Assembly: GCF_026460885.1 (NCBI RefSeq)
Contig: NZ_JAOVZW010000001.1
Coordinates: 558,001-622,000 of the forward strand
DNA length: 64,000 nt
From: Chryseobacterium formosum
Lineage (GTDB): Bacteria; Bacteroidota; Bacteroidia; Flavobacteriales; Weeksellaceae
Reading direction: 5' to 3'
Each line of letters begins with the position of its first letter. Positions within the stretch are counted from its first letter, which is position 1. The notes beneath the pieces were generated by a model that was not told where the DNA came from, made no database searches, and saw only the letters and a list, made by a program, of their open reading frames with translations. The position numbers were made by a program, and so were the translations under genes. This document shows, piece by piece, positions 35,928 through 45,338 of the stretch.

Positions 35928-38309
35928 TTAAGCCTGTTTTTTGAAATATTTCTTCCCAAGAATCCATGTTGAAATGGTGGTGAAAGAAATCACGGTAATC
36001 GAACTTGCCGGCATAATTAAAGCTGCAAAAAGTGGACTCATATTTCCGGTTACGGCGAACGATAATCCCACAACATTGTACAAAAAGCTGATTAAAAAAG
36101 TCAGTTTTACAATCGTAATCGAACCTTTACAAACATTAAGATAATTATCAAGTTGCGATACTTTTTCACCGTTCATGATGACGTCTGAAGATGGTGTAAA
36201 GCTGTTGCTGTCGTCAGAGATTGCGATTCCCACGTTGCTTTGTTTTAAAGCTCCGGCATCATTTAGTCCATCACCAAGCATAATGACTTTCAAACCTTCA
36301 TCCTGAAGATTTTTAATATAATTCAGTTTGTCTTCCGGATTTTGATTAAACGCCATCGAGCTGTAGTTCGGAATGATTTCTTTCAGCTGATTTTCCTCAG
36401 AAGAATTGTCGCCACTCAGAATAAAAATCTTATAATTAACAAGTTTTTTGAAAAGATTGCTTAGGTTTTCACGGTATTCATTTTTAAAAATAAATTTACC
36501 GATAAACTCATTGTTTTTGCTGATGTAAACCGCAGTTTCAAGATTTTTAGACTCTTGATTATTGTATTTTGCAGAACCGATTTTGTAAATATTGCTTCTT
36601 ACGCTCGCTTCATAACCTTTTCCTGAAATTTCTTCAAAATTGTCAACAGGGAAATAATCATCCTGAACTTCCAAAAATTCATATAAAGATTTAGAAAGTG
36701 GGTGGTTTGAATTTTTAACTAAACTTTTAATATTTAATAAATCAAATTCCTGAATTTCAGAACCTTGGTATTTGATATTCGATTTTTTTCTGTGCGTAAT
36801 TGTTCCGGTTTTATCAAAAACTAAGGCGTTTACTTTGGCAATTTTCTCAATCGTTAAAGTATCTTTTACATAGAATTTATTTCGACCTAAAATTCTCATT
36901 ATGTGGCCAAAAGTAAATGGGGAAGATAAAGCCAATGCGCAAGGACAAGCAATAATCAAAACTGCAGAAATAACTTGGAACATCGTTTCCAAATCAATAA
37001 AATACCAATAAATTCCTGCAACCAATGCAATTCCTAAAATAATGAATGTGAAGTACTTGCTGATGTTGTTGATAAGCGTGTCAAGTCCGGTTTCATGCTT
37101 TTTGAAAGCTTCTTTGTTCCAAAGCTGGGTAAGGTAACTCTGATCAACATTTTTAATCACTTCAAGTTCAAGGGAAGAGCCAATCTGTTTTCCGCCGGCG
37201 AAAATTTTATCTCCCGGATTTTTAGAAATGCTTTCACTTTCACCCGTGATAAAACTATTGTCAATATTTCCTTTTCCGCTAATTAAAACAGCATCAACGG
37301 GGATGATTTCCTGATTTCTAACTAAAATTCTGTCTCCGATTTTGATTTCAGAAAGTAGAATATTTTCCTGTTTTCCGTGAAAATCAACTTTAGTCACTGC
37401 AATCGGATAAAAAGATTTGTAATCTCTGTCGTAAGAAAGCGAGCTGTATGTTCTTTTTTGGAAAATTTTCCCCAAAAGCATGAAGAATAAAAGTCCACAC
37501 AAGGTGTCAAAATATCCAGGTCCGTAATCGGTCGCAATTTCGTAAATGCTTCGTCCAAACAAAACAAAAATTCCCAAAACAATCGGAACATCAATGTTGA
37601 CGATTTTATTTTTTAAACCATACCAAGCTGATTTGTAATAATCTGAAGCAGAATAAAATACAACTGGAACAGAAAGTAAGAACATCAAAATTCTGAATAA
37701 ACCTTTATAATGCTCCATCCAGAAATCTTCACCGCCAATATATTCCGGAAAGGCTAAAAACATTCCGTTTCCGAAAGCAAATCCGGCAATTGCCAGTTTT
37801 ACCAACAAAGATTTATCTAAATTATCTTCGTTTTTGTCAGCAGTTTCAAGATTGATAGCAGGTTTGTAACCAAGATTCGTTAAAAATTTAGCTAAATCGC
37901 TTAATTTTAATTCGTTATGATTGAATGAAACCTGTAAGGTTTTTCTTGTGAAGTTAACTTGAGAATAATGAATGTGTTCGTGTAAAGTATGAAGACTTTC
38001 TAAAAGCCAGATACAAGATGAACAGTGGATTACTGGAATTCTAAATGTGACTAAACTTGTGTTTCCCTCTGAGAAATCTGTAATTCTGTCGAAAATTTCG
38101 GGAGTATCGAGATAATCAAACTGCGAAGAATTTTCATCAGGTCTTATTCCTGCATTCTTATTTAATTCATAGAAATTGCTGAGATTGTTGATGTTTAAGA
38201 TTTCATAAACAGATTTGCAGCCGGTACAGCAGAAAATTTTTTCGTCAAAAGAAATTCTTTCTTTTTCTATCCCTTGTCCGCAATGAAAACAGTTCTCGCT
38301 CACCTTCAT
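35928..38309 (-). CDS. ccoI: Copper-transporting P1B ATPase CcoI/FixI-like
   Basis: This is an inner-membrane ATPase that exports copper needed for cbb3 oxidase assembly, 793 aa. An N-terminal Cys-rich segment (FHCGQGIEKE ... CCTGCKSVYE) resembles the FixI/CopA metal-binding region, and a degenerate HMA domain carries CSSC. Eight helices are expected. The transport motif is ACPCALALSSP (CPC), the phosphorylation site DKTGTITH, and the hinge motif GDGLNDAGAL. It is divergent from the CRP/FNR-type regulator with about 85 bp between starts. The ccoS operon lies 110 bp downstream. Confidence 0.93.
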   Translation of the reverse strand: MKVSENCFHCGQGIEKERISFDEKIFCCTGCKSVYEILNINNLSNFYELNKNAGIRPDENSSQFDYLDTPEIFDRITDFSEGNTSLVTFRIPVIHCSSCIWLLESLHTLHEHIHYSQVNFTRKTLQVSFNHNELKLSDLAKFLTNLGYKPAINLETADKNEDNLDKSLLVKLAIAGFAFGNGMFLAFPEYIGGEDFWMEHYKGLFRILMFLLSVPVVFYSASDYYKSAWYGLKNKIVNIDVPIVLGIFVLFGRSIYEIATDYGPGYFDTLCGLLFFMLLGKIFQKRTYSSLSYDRDYKSFYPIAVTKVDFHGKQENILLSEIKIGDRILVRNQEIIPVDAVLISGKGNIDNSFITGESESISKNPGDKIFAGGKQIGSSLELEVIKNVDQSYLTQLWNKEAFKKHETGLDTLINNISKYFTFIILGIALVAGIYWYFIDLETMFQVISAVLIIACPCALALSSPFTFGHIMRILGRNKFYVKDTLTIEKIAKVNALVFDKTGTITHRKKSNIKYQGSEIQEFDLLNIKSLVKNSNHPLSKSLYEFLEVQDDYFPVDNFEEISGKGYEASVRSNIYKIGSAKYNNQESKNLETAVYISKNNEFIGKFIFKNEYRENLSNLFKKLVNYKIFILSGDNSSEENQLKEIIPNYSSMAFNQNPEDKLNYIKNLQDEGLKVIMLGDGLNDAGALKQSNVGIAISDDSNSFTPSSDVIMNGEKVSQLDNYLNVCKGSITIVKLTFLISFLYNVVGLSFAVTGNMSPLFAALIMPASSITVISFTTISTWILGKKYFKKQA

Positions 38310-38323
38310 AAATTATTGAGACA

Positions 38324-38331
38324 CAAAATTA
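38324..38331 (-). promoter_or_regulatory. Probable ccoI promoter -7 element (TAATTTTG)
   Basis: This is an exact TAnnTTTG match on the minus strand, 14 bp before the ccoI start. Confidence 0.55.
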
Positions 38332-38343
38332 TAACATTTTTTT

Positions 38344-38375
38344 TTTGTTTATCGATTTAAAATGTTCTATTTTTG
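38344..38375 (+). promoter_or_regulatory. Promoter of the CRP/FNR-family gene
   Basis: TTTG (38344-38347) and TATTTTTG (38368-38375) are separated by 20 nt, a full match to the Bacteroidota -33/-7 consensus. It lies inside the upstream in-frame extension of the gene, which argues for the start at 38395. Confidence 0.7.
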
Positions 38376-38387
38376 TGACAAATGTCA
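38376..38387. promoter_or_regulatory. Operator-like palindrome TGACA-AA-TGTCA
   Basis: This perfect palindrome lies directly after the -7 element and over the predicted transcription start of the regulator gene. It is also about 63 bp upstream of the predicted ccoI start, a usual class I activator position. Confidence 0.6.
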
Positions 38388-38394
38388 TATAAGA

Positions 38395-39108
38395 ATGTCG
38401 CAGGAACAACAGATTGCTATTGAAGAAAGATTTGCCAGGGTTTTTAACGATAAATCCTTCAAAGAGAGGCTTTCCAATACTGATTTTGAAAGATACATTA
38501 ATGCTAAAAAGAAACTGACTTTTCAGAAACATGACATCATTTTTGATGATGGTGAAATTCCGAAAGGAGTTTATTTTTTGGAAACAGGAGCTGCTAAATT
38601 ATCGAAGTCCGGATCTTTTGGAAAAGATCAGATTTTAAGATTTATAAAGGAAGGCGATATCATCGGCTACAGAGCTTTGCTTTGTGGTGAAAATTTTCAG
38701 GCAAAAGCTGAAGCAATGACGGATGTAGAATGTACATTTCTTCCAGCCGATATTTTTATGTCTTTATTGGAGGTAGATCCTCAACTTTCTTTCATCATGC
38801 TTCAGAAAATTTCATACGAATTAGGAGAGTCTTCCAATACGATTACTTTCTTGGCTCAAAAAACGGTACGTGAAAGATTGGCAGAAATTCTTATTCTTCT
38901 GGAACAAAAATTAGGTACAGATCCTGAAGGTTTTATCAAGATTTCTTTAACAAGAGAAGAAATCGCCAATATCATCGGAACGGCTACAGAAAGTGCAATC
39001 CGTTTGATTTCTGAGTTTAAAGGAGATCAGCTCATCGAAGTAGACGGTAGAAATATCAAAATTCTTAACCACGACAAATTAATGAAACTAGGACACGTAG
39101 TTTTATAA
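38395..39108 (+). CDS. CRP/FNR-family transcriptional regulator
   Basis: This is a cytoplasmic regulator of 237 aa. The ATG at 38395 is chosen because the promoter lies between it and an earlier in-frame ATG. The N-terminal cyclic-nucleotide-binding-like beta roll is about 30-125. The long dimer helix is about 130-165. The C-terminal winged helix (about 170-225) has the recognition helix in TREEIANIIGTATESAIRLISEF. There the Glu and the Arg four residues later match those in CRP and FNR that read the GA core. There is no N-terminal Cys cluster, so it is unlikely to sense oxygen by an FNR-type Fe-S cluster. Its neighbours suggest control of the cbb3 oxidase. Confidence 0.88.
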   Translation: MSQEQQIAIEERFARVFNDKSFKERLSNTDFERYINAKKKLTFQKHDIIFDDGEIPKGVYFLETGAAKLSKSGSFGKDQILRFIKEGDIIGYRALLCGENFQAKAEAMTDVECTFLPADIFMSLLEVDPQLSFIMLQKISYELGESSNTITFLAQKTVRERLAEILILLEQKLGTDPEGFIKISLTREEIANIIGTATESAIRLISEFKGDQLIEVDGRNIKILNHDKLMKLGHVVL

Positions 39109-39124
39109 AATTCAAAATAAATAT

Positions 39125-39148
39125 AAGTCGGCCCAGTGCCGACTTTTT
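39125..39148 (+). terminator. Intrinsic terminator after the CRP/FNR gene
   Basis: An 8-bp stem AAGTCGGC/GCCGACTT with a 5-nt loop is followed by five Ts. It lies before panB. Confidence 0.85.
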
Positions 39149-39172
39149 AACTTTAAAACAATCATAAAGAAT

Positions 39173-39988
39173 ATGTCTGTTCATTCTGAAATTAAAAGAG
39201 TTACGACCGAAACCTTGCGTAAAATGAAATTCGACAAGGAGAAAATAACAATGCTTACTGCTTACGATTTTACAACTGCTAAAATGGTTGATGCAGGAGG
39301 TGTAGATACTATTCTTGTTGGTGATTCTGCTGCAAATGTAATGGCGGGTTTTGAAACGACGCTTCCAATCACTTTAGATCAAATGATTTATCATACGCAA
39401 AGTGTTGTAAGAGGTACCGACAGAGCTTTGGTGATTGCAGATCTTCCTTTTGGAACCTACCAAAGTAATCCGGATATCGCTTTGCAATCTGCAGTAAGAA
39501 TGATGAAAGAAGGTGGAGCTCATGCAATTAAAATTGAAGGTGGTAAAGAAATTTCAAAATCAATTAAGAAAATCATCAATGCCGGAATTCCTATTATGGG
39601 ACATTTGGGATTAACGCCACAATCGATTTATCAATTCGGAACTTATAAAGTAAGAGCTAAAGAAGAAGCTGAAGCTGAAAAATTAATTAACGATGCGAAA
39701 TTGCTTGAAGAATTGGGCTGTTTTGGAGTTGTTCTTGAGAAAATTCCAGCTGATTTGGCGAAAAGAGTGACTGAAAGTATTTCTATCCCAACCATCGGAA
39801 TCGGAGCCGGAGCTAATTGTGACGGACAGGTTTTGGTATATCATGATATGGTAGGGATGAACAAAGGATTTTCACCGAAGTTTTTAAGAAGGTATTTAGA
39901 TTTATATACAGAAATTACAGGAGCAGTTTCACAATATGTAAAAGATGTGAAAGGTGCTGATTTTCCTAATCAAAATGAAAGTTATTAA
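39173..39988 (+). CDS. panB: 3-methyl-2-oxobutanoate hydroxymethyltransferase PanB
   Basis: This cytoplasmic enzyme makes ketopantoate in coenzyme A synthesis, 271 aa. Signatures are ITMLTAYDFTTAKMVDAGGVD, ILVGDSAANVMAGFETTLPITLDQM, HAIKIEGGKE, GHLGLTPQSIYQFGTYKVRAK and IGIGAGANCDGQVLVYHDMVG, with the metal-binding Asp and catalytic Glu segments intact. The stop overlaps the next start by one base. It is the first of three plus-strand genes that end at the terminator at 41097. Confidence 0.97.
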   Translation: MSVHSEIKRVTTETLRKMKFDKEKITMLTAYDFTTAKMVDAGGVDTILVGDSAANVMAGFETTLPITLDQMIYHTQSVVRGTDRALVIADLPFGTYQSNPDIALQSAVRMMKEGGAHAIKIEGGKEISKSIKKIINAGIPIMGHLGLTPQSIYQFGTYKVRAKEEAEAEKLINDAKLLEELGCFGVVLEKIPADLAKRVTESISIPTIGIGAGANCDGQVLVYHDMVGMNKGFSPKFLRRYLDLYTEITGAVSQYVKDVKGADFPNQNESY

Positions 39989-40320
39989 TGAGAAATAATT
40001 TACAAACCGCACAAGGGATCATCTCCATTTTGGCAATTATTTGTCTTGCAGTAGGATGGTTTAAAATTTTCCCGGGAGACATTAATTATTTTCTTTCTGC
40101 AAGATTATTTTATATTTTAATAGGAATCAGTTTTATTGTTCAGGGAAGAATGTTGATGTTGACGAATCCTAAATTTATGTATCCAATGTATGCAGCGGCA
40201 GGTTTGTGTATTGTTGGAGCTTTTTTACCAGTTAATTCAAGTTTAAATATTATTAAAACGATTGGCCTTTTAGGGGGAGTTGTTATTTCTTTTATCAGCA
40301 GATCTCAGTATCGTCAGTAA
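39988..40320 (+). CDS. Small membrane protein of unknown function
   Basis: This is a 110-aa protein with four hydrophobic helices (about 9-25, 37-55, 65-82, 87-102) and short polar loops. It has no motif I recognise. It overlaps panB by one base and is followed after 3 bp by a pseudouridine synthase gene, so translation is tightly linked to panB. The function is unknown. Confidence 0.75.
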   Translation: MRNNLQTAQGIISILAIICLAVGWFKIFPGDINYFLSARLFYILIGISFIVQGRMLMLTNPKFMYPMYAAAGLCIVGAFLPVNSSLNIIKTIGLLGGVVISFISRSQYRQ

Positions 40321-40323
40321 ATT

Positions 40324-41001
40324 ATGGAGGAACAAATCGTCTATGAAGACAATCATCTTTTAGTTATTAATAAAAAAGTGGGGCAACTCGTTCAGGGAGA
40401 TAAAACCGGCGACGAACCTTTACTTGAGTCCATCAAAAATTTCATCAAAAAAAGAGATAATAAACCCGGAAATGTTTTTCTGGGTTTAGTTCATCGTATT
40501 GACAGGCCAACTTCTGGATTGGTCATTTATGCTAAAACTTCGAAAGCACTTTCTCGTTTGACGCAAATGGTTAAAAACAGAGAAATCAAAAAAACATATT
40601 GGGCGGTTGTTGCTAAAGAAATGATTCCGCAAAGTCAAAGATTGGTTCATTTTTTACAAAAGAATGAGAAAAATAATAAGGCTATTGTTTTTACTAAAGC
40701 TACTGAAGGAGCTAAAGAGGCAATTCTTACTTATAACATCATCAAAACTTTAGATAATTATCTTTTGCTGGAAATTGATTTAGAAACCGGAAGACATCAT
40801 CAAATTAGAGCACAGTTATCAAAAACTGGAGTTCCGATTAAGGGAGACTTGAAATATGGAGCTCCTCGTTCAAATCCTGATGGCGGAATTAATCTTCATG
40901 CAAGAAAGCTTCAGTTTATTCATCCTGTTACAAAGGAAACTGTAGAAATTGTTGCTCCAGTTCCGCAGAATGATGCGATTTGGCGGGCTTGTGAAGGGTA
41001 A
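40324..41001 (+). CDS. RluA-family RNA pseudouridine synthase
   Basis: This is a 225-aa cytoplasmic enzyme that isomerises uridine to pseudouridine in RNA. The catalytic Asp lies in LVHRIDRPTSGLVIYAKT, followed by KKTYWAVV, LETGRHHQIRAQL and GDLKYGAP, the RluA signatures. There is no N-terminal S4 domain, so it is a short RluA-type enzyme. Its target RNA (rRNA or tRNA) cannot be fixed from the sequence. It ends the panB operon. Confidence 0.9.
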   Translation: MEEQIVYEDNHLLVINKKVGQLVQGDKTGDEPLLESIKNFIKKRDNKPGNVFLGLVHRIDRPTSGLVIYAKTSKALSRLTQMVKNREIKKTYWAVVAKEMIPQSQRLVHFLQKNEKNNKAIVFTKATEGAKEAILTYNIIKTLDNYLLLEIDLETGRHHQIRAQLSKTGVPIKGDLKYGAPRSNPDGGINLHARKLQFIHPVTKETVEIVAPVPQNDAIWRACEG

Positions 41002-41096
41002 TATATGTTTCTTTTTAATTAGTTTCTTAAAATGAAAGATGGTTCATTATAATCAATCCAAGAAATTAAAAAAATAAATCAAAAAATATTTTATTT

Positions 41097-41130
41097 AATA
41101 CCGAATTCTATAGAATTCGGTATTTTTTTT
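41097..41130 (+). terminator. Intrinsic terminator of the panB operon
   Basis: A perfect palindrome with arms AATACCGAATTCTA/TAGAATTCGGTATT runs into a long T run. Confidence 0.92.
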
Positions 41131-41258
41131 AATTTGATTGAATTGCGATTAATACAGGTTTTTGATTGTATTTGTAAAATTTATTTATTGTTTTGCCTTT
41201 GTTTTTATTAATATGAATTTAATATTGAGTATATTTAAGACATTCTAAAATTAATAAT

Positions 41259-43085
41259 ATGATGAATTTTTACCAATTTTTTTCAAAATCAAAAACAGCT
41301 TCTGCTCTTAAAAAGTTAGGGGTCTTCGTATTTCTATCCACGGGTTATGCGATCAATGCCCAAGTCAGCACCTATAGTGTTGCACAATCTACAGGAACTT
41401 ATTCTCCGATTACCGGAACGGTCTTAGAAACTGCAACTGGAAACACTGCTACTACGAGTCTAAACAGTAATGTTTATGCGGTGACACTTCCGTTTAATTT
41501 TACATTTAATGCTACTTCATATAGCTCTTTAAATGTAACAACAAATGGTTTTGTAACTTTTGGAGCAACTGCTCCAACTTCCACAAATATTACTCCTATT
41601 TCAAATACAGCTACTTATGATGGAGCTGTTTCTGCGTGGGGACGAGATCTCAACAGTGTTTTTGACCTCAACAGTGTAACAGGAAATATCAGTTGGGAAA
41701 CCGTTGGAACTGCTCCTAACCGAGAAGTGGTTATCCAGTGGAAGAATTTTAGACCTGCTTATTCTATTTCTACTACTGCAGCGTATGCATTTTCTTTCCA
41801 AATAAGACTGCAGGAAACTTCTAATGTAATCAAAATGGTTTACGATAGTGGGGCTTTTTTAGTTGGAACAACTGGAGCTTCTACAACAGCTCAAATTGGT
41901 TTAAGAGGTGCTACCAATGCAGATTTTAATAATAGGCTCAATGCAGCGACTTTAGATTTTATGGCTTCTGGTGTTGGAACAGCAAACAGTAGCACACAAG
42001 CTTCCCATACTACAAATGCTACTCCTGGGATGCCGGTTGCAGGATTTACATATACCTGGACTCCACCTACGTGTTGGATTCCGAATGGAGTAAATGTTAA
42101 TGGTATTACAACCTCTACTGCAACAGTTAACTGGTTAGCTCCTACAATTGCTCCCGCAAATGGTTATGATGTTTATTATTCAACTACCAATACTGCACCT
42201 ACGTCATCTACTACTCCAAATGTTAGCAATGTTCCGGGGTTGTCAACTCCATTAGGTTCTTTGCAAAATTCTACTAATTATTACGTTTGGGTAAGATCGA
42301 GTTGTAGTTCTTCTGATAAAAGTGCTTGGACTTCTGTTACTAATTTCGCTACACAATGTAATACTTTAACGGGGTCTTATTTTGAAGGATTTGAAGGATA
42401 TACAGGAACAACTAATGGAAATGCCGGAGTTTTACCTATTTGCTGGACAAATCTGGGAACGACAAATGGTGGCCATATTTCAAATAGCACGACGATTACC
42501 GGAAGTAATACTCTTTATTTATGGACATCGGGAGCACGTATTGCCTATGTAGCTTTACCACCTATGTCTACATTGCAGTCTGGAGAATATAAATTGAAAT
42601 TTGATGCGAAAGCGTCTGTTACTGCAAATGGAATTCTTCAGGTAGGATATGTGGATGCTTCGAATAATTTTGTTGAAATGACAACATTTAGCGTTCCGAC
42701 TACAAATACAACGTATCCTTTTTCATTTGATATTCCTGTTCTTCCAGCGGGTGTAACTCAGTTAGCATTGAAAAATCCGGGAACACCGGCAAACAGTTTG
42801 TCAATAGATAATCTTTCTTATGAGCTTAAAGCTTTAGGAACTTCAGATGTTGTGGCTAAAAATAAGCTGAGAATTTATCCAAATCCATTTACGGATGTTA
42901 TTAATATCGATAATGTTGAAAATGTGAAATCTATTTCAGTCATTGATATCTCTGGAAGAGTTTTAAAATCATTTAATGATGTTTCATCTACAATCAATTT
43001 ATCAGATCTAAAAGAGGGGATGTATATTCTTGCTTTAGATTATAAAGATGGTTCAAGATCTTCACATAAAATTATAAAGAAATAA
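41259..43085 (+). CDS. T9SS-secreted protein with fibronectin III-like domain
   Basis: This is an exported surface or extracellular protein, 608 aa. The signal peptide ends near residue 35 (GYAINAQ). A large beta region rich in Thr, Ser and Asn follows (about 40-270). A fibronectin type III-like domain lies at about 275-370 (CWIPNGVNVNGITTSTATVNW ... YYVWVRSSC). A jelly-roll-like segment follows (about 375-525). The C-terminal type A sorting domain (about 535-608, LRIYPNPFTDVINID ... GMYILALDY ... HKIIKK) marks type IX secretion. The ligand or function is unknown. The preceding gap of about 130 bp after the terminator shows no exact TAnnTTTG. Confidence 0.88.
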   Translation: MMNFYQFFSKSKTASALKKLGVFVFLSTGYAINAQVSTYSVAQSTGTYSPITGTVLETATGNTATTSLNSNVYAVTLPFNFTFNATSYSSLNVTTNGFVTFGATAPTSTNITPISNTATYDGAVSAWGRDLNSVFDLNSVTGNISWETVGTAPNREVVIQWKNFRPAYSISTTAAYAFSFQIRLQETSNVIKMVYDSGAFLVGTTGASTTAQIGLRGATNADFNNRLNAATLDFMASGVGTANSSTQASHTTNATPGMPVAGFTYTWTPPTCWIPNGVNVNGITTSTATVNWLAPTIAPANGYDVYYSTTNTAPTSSTTPNVSNVPGLSTPLGSLQNSTNYYVWVRSSCSSSDKSAWTSVTNFATQCNTLTGSYFEGFEGYTGTTNGNAGVLPICWTNLGTTNGGHISNSTTITGSNTLYLWTSGARIAYVALPPMSTLQSGEYKLKFDAKASVTANGILQVGYVDASNNFVEMTTFSVPTTNTTYPFSFDIPVLPAGVTQLALKNPGTPANSLSIDNLSYELKALGTSDVVAKNKLRIYPNPFTDVINIDNVENVKSISVIDISGRVLKSFNDVSSTINLSDLKEGMYILALDYKDGSRSSHKIIKK

Positions 43086-43109
43086 GTTTTAATTTATAAT
43101 TTCCAATAA

Positions 43110-43140
43110 AAATCGGCTCTAAAAATTTTAGAGCCGATTT
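43110..43140. terminator. Bidirectional terminator between convergent genes
   Basis: The arms AAATCGGCTCTAAAA and TTTTAGAGCCGATTT are perfect complements. T-rich tails follow on both strands. Confidence 0.88.
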
Positions 43141-43153
43141 CTTTTATATAAAT

Positions 43154-45283
43154 TTACTGTTGCAAAATTCCACCGTTATTTTCACTTTGAGTGGTTTGCT
43201 TGATCATATTAGGGTCTTCTTTTGCGAGTTTATTTTTAGTTGGAATTTTATAATTCACCGAAACACCGAAACTTCTGCTGTCGAATTTATTTGATGTAAA
43301 TACTTTTCCACCTAGAGAATTTGCCACAATCACACTTTTATTCTGATTAAAAATGTCTCTTGCATAGAGCGAAAGATTTAGGCGATCGCTCATAAATTTT
43401 TTAGATACCGTTATATCAAAAGCATTGTTCAGTGGTTTTTCAATTTCAAAATAATAGAAATTTCCTCCTTTTGGTATTACGTTATAATTCGCCTGAAGTC
43501 TGATGTCTTTCGGAAGAATAAACTGCCCCATCAAACTGAAAACCCAAAATCCTTTAGATTTAATATCCGGCATTTCCTGAATCTGATATCCTGTATAAAC
43601 ATATAATAAGTTCATCTTATCAGGGTTTACATTAAATTTCATCAGCTCGCTGAAAGGTGTGGTGAAAAGCATAAAAGGAATCGGCATTCCAAAATTGAAA
43701 TTGTGTGTTCGGATACTATTAACCTGTAACTGTTCGTTTTTAATCAAATTTCCTTCCCTCGAAACTTTCTGTACAATCTGATTTTTCACCCAACTTGTGT
43801 TATAACCAATATAAGCATAGTCGAATGCGCTGATCTTGATTTCTGCATTGTCATAGATTGTTGGTTGTAGATTTGGGTTACCGTTTGATGTAAGTGTTTC
43901 AGTTGAAAGTGTATTATTATTGGGATTCAAAAGAGATACACTCGGAAGGCTGATTTTCTTGTTGTAATTTAAATTCACAAAAAGCTGCTTCATTAAATTA
44001 TACTGCACACTTGCATTTGGAAAAACTTTAAACTTTTTGAATGGATTTAAATTGTCCTCCTTTAAAACATTGTTTTTGTCATAGTATCTTGTAATTCCAG
44101 TAATGTCATAGTTTTCAGCTCGTGCTCCGGCAATGAAATCAAATTTTTTCAAAGTTGCCTGAAATTCTAAATAGGCAGAAGTTGTCTGTCTTGTATAATC
44201 AAGATTGACAATGCTTCTGTTTTTGGTTTCAAAATTTTGCTGATCATATAAACCTCCGAAGCTCATTTTTCCTTCATCCAAAATTTTCAAAGGCTGAGAA
44301 TAATCAATTCTGAAATTATATGAATTGAATAAAGATGAATTGTCTAATGATTTTTCACCAAACTGATTAAACTCTGAATCATTGTTGGAATAAATCGCTT
44401 TAAAATCAAGCTTCTTGTTTTTATCGTCAAATTTTTTCTGATACGTTGCTGCAACTTCTTGTCTTAAACCTTTAGAATCACTCGTAAAATTAGATCTTGT
44501 CACTCCGTTTAGAAACTCATCTGTTACAATTGACGAACCTCCATTGCTATGATTGATGTCGTAGTTTAACAACAATCTGTCTTTTCCAAGTTCAAAAGTG
44601 AAAGCAGAATTCATGTAATACGTTCTTCCTAAAGAATTAGAATTATTTCTACTTAAATTGTCAAATTCAGAAAGAGATAAACTCTCACGATAATACTGTC
44701 CAAGATTCACTTGCCATCCAAACCATTTATTTCTTGAATTTAATGCAATGGAATTATTAAATCTACTTCTGTATTTATCGTAGCTGGAAAAACGGTAACC
44801 TCCGTTGTAAACTGCAGTAAGGTAATTTTTTGCTGATTTACTGGTAATAATATTTAAAATAGCGCCTCCTGAAGTTGCAGGGAATTCTGCTCCGGGTTGC
44901 GTAATAATTTCGATTCTTTCAACAGAGTTTGCTGGCATTCCTTCAAGAAATGCATTCAGTTCGTTGCTGGAAATATTCAAAGGACGGCCATCCATATAAA
45001 CATCCAATGGTTTTCCCTGATACATCATTCCCACCATATCGGAAACCACCAAACCCGGAAGTTTTTTCACACCTTCCATCAGTGATCCTGAATTTAAGCT
45101 TGGTTGCTCAGAAAAATCAAAAATTGTACGGTCGGCTTTTTGCTCAACGGCTTTTTTAGTTTTAGTAATGACAACGCCTTCAATTTGTTTTTCTTTTTCG
45201 TTGGTTTCTTTGTTGTCTTTAGTTTCCTGTGCAAAACTTAAAACTGAACCTAAAAGTGAGAGAGTAAATAAAGTTTTCTTCAT
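43154..45283 (-). CDS. TonB-receptor-like outer-membrane beta-barrel protein
   Basis: This is an outer-membrane barrel of 709 aa. The signal peptide is about 1-18 (ending FAQ). A short Lys/Glu-rich linker follows, then a plug-like domain (about 40-155; LMEGVKKLPGLVV, VERIEIITQPGAEFPATSGGAILNII), then a long barrel. It lacks the N-terminal carboxypeptidase-like domain of SusC and no SusD gene is nearby, so it belongs to the outer-membrane barrel family (OMP_b-brl_3 type) rather than a glycan utilisation pair. It is 55 bp downstream of a paralogue. The substrate is unknown. Confidence 0.85.
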   Translation of the reverse strand: MKKTLFTLSLLGSVLSFAQETKDNKETNEKEKQIEGVVITKTKKAVEQKADRTIFDFSEQPSLNSGSLMEGVKKLPGLVVSDMVGMMYQGKPLDVYMDGRPLNISSNELNAFLEGMPANSVERIEIITQPGAEFPATSGGAILNIITSKSAKNYLTAVYNGGYRFSSYDKYRSRFNNSIALNSRNKWFGWQVNLGQYYRESLSLSEFDNLSRNNSNSLGRTYYMNSAFTFELGKDRLLLNYDINHSNGGSSIVTDEFLNGVTRSNFTSDSKGLRQEVAATYQKKFDDKNKKLDFKAIYSNNDSEFNQFGEKSLDNSSLFNSYNFRIDYSQPLKILDEGKMSFGGLYDQQNFETKNRSIVNLDYTRQTTSAYLEFQATLKKFDFIAGARAENYDITGITRYYDKNNVLKEDNLNPFKKFKVFPNASVQYNLMKQLFVNLNYNKKISLPSVSLLNPNNNTLSTETLTSNGNPNLQPTIYDNAEIKISAFDYAYIGYNTSWVKNQIVQKVSREGNLIKNEQLQVNSIRTHNFNFGMPIPFMLFTTPFSELMKFNVNPDKMNLLYVYTGYQIQEMPDIKSKGFWVFSLMGQFILPKDIRLQANYNVIPKGGNFYYFEIEKPLNNAFDITVSKKFMSDRLNLSLYARDIFNQNKSVIVANSLGGKVFTSNKFDSRSFGVSVNYKIPTKNKLAKEDPNMIKQTTQSENNGGILQQ

Positions 45284-45338
45284 AATGTGAGTAAATCTAT
45301 TCAGTTAGACGATAAAAAATCTCATTTGTTACAAAACT

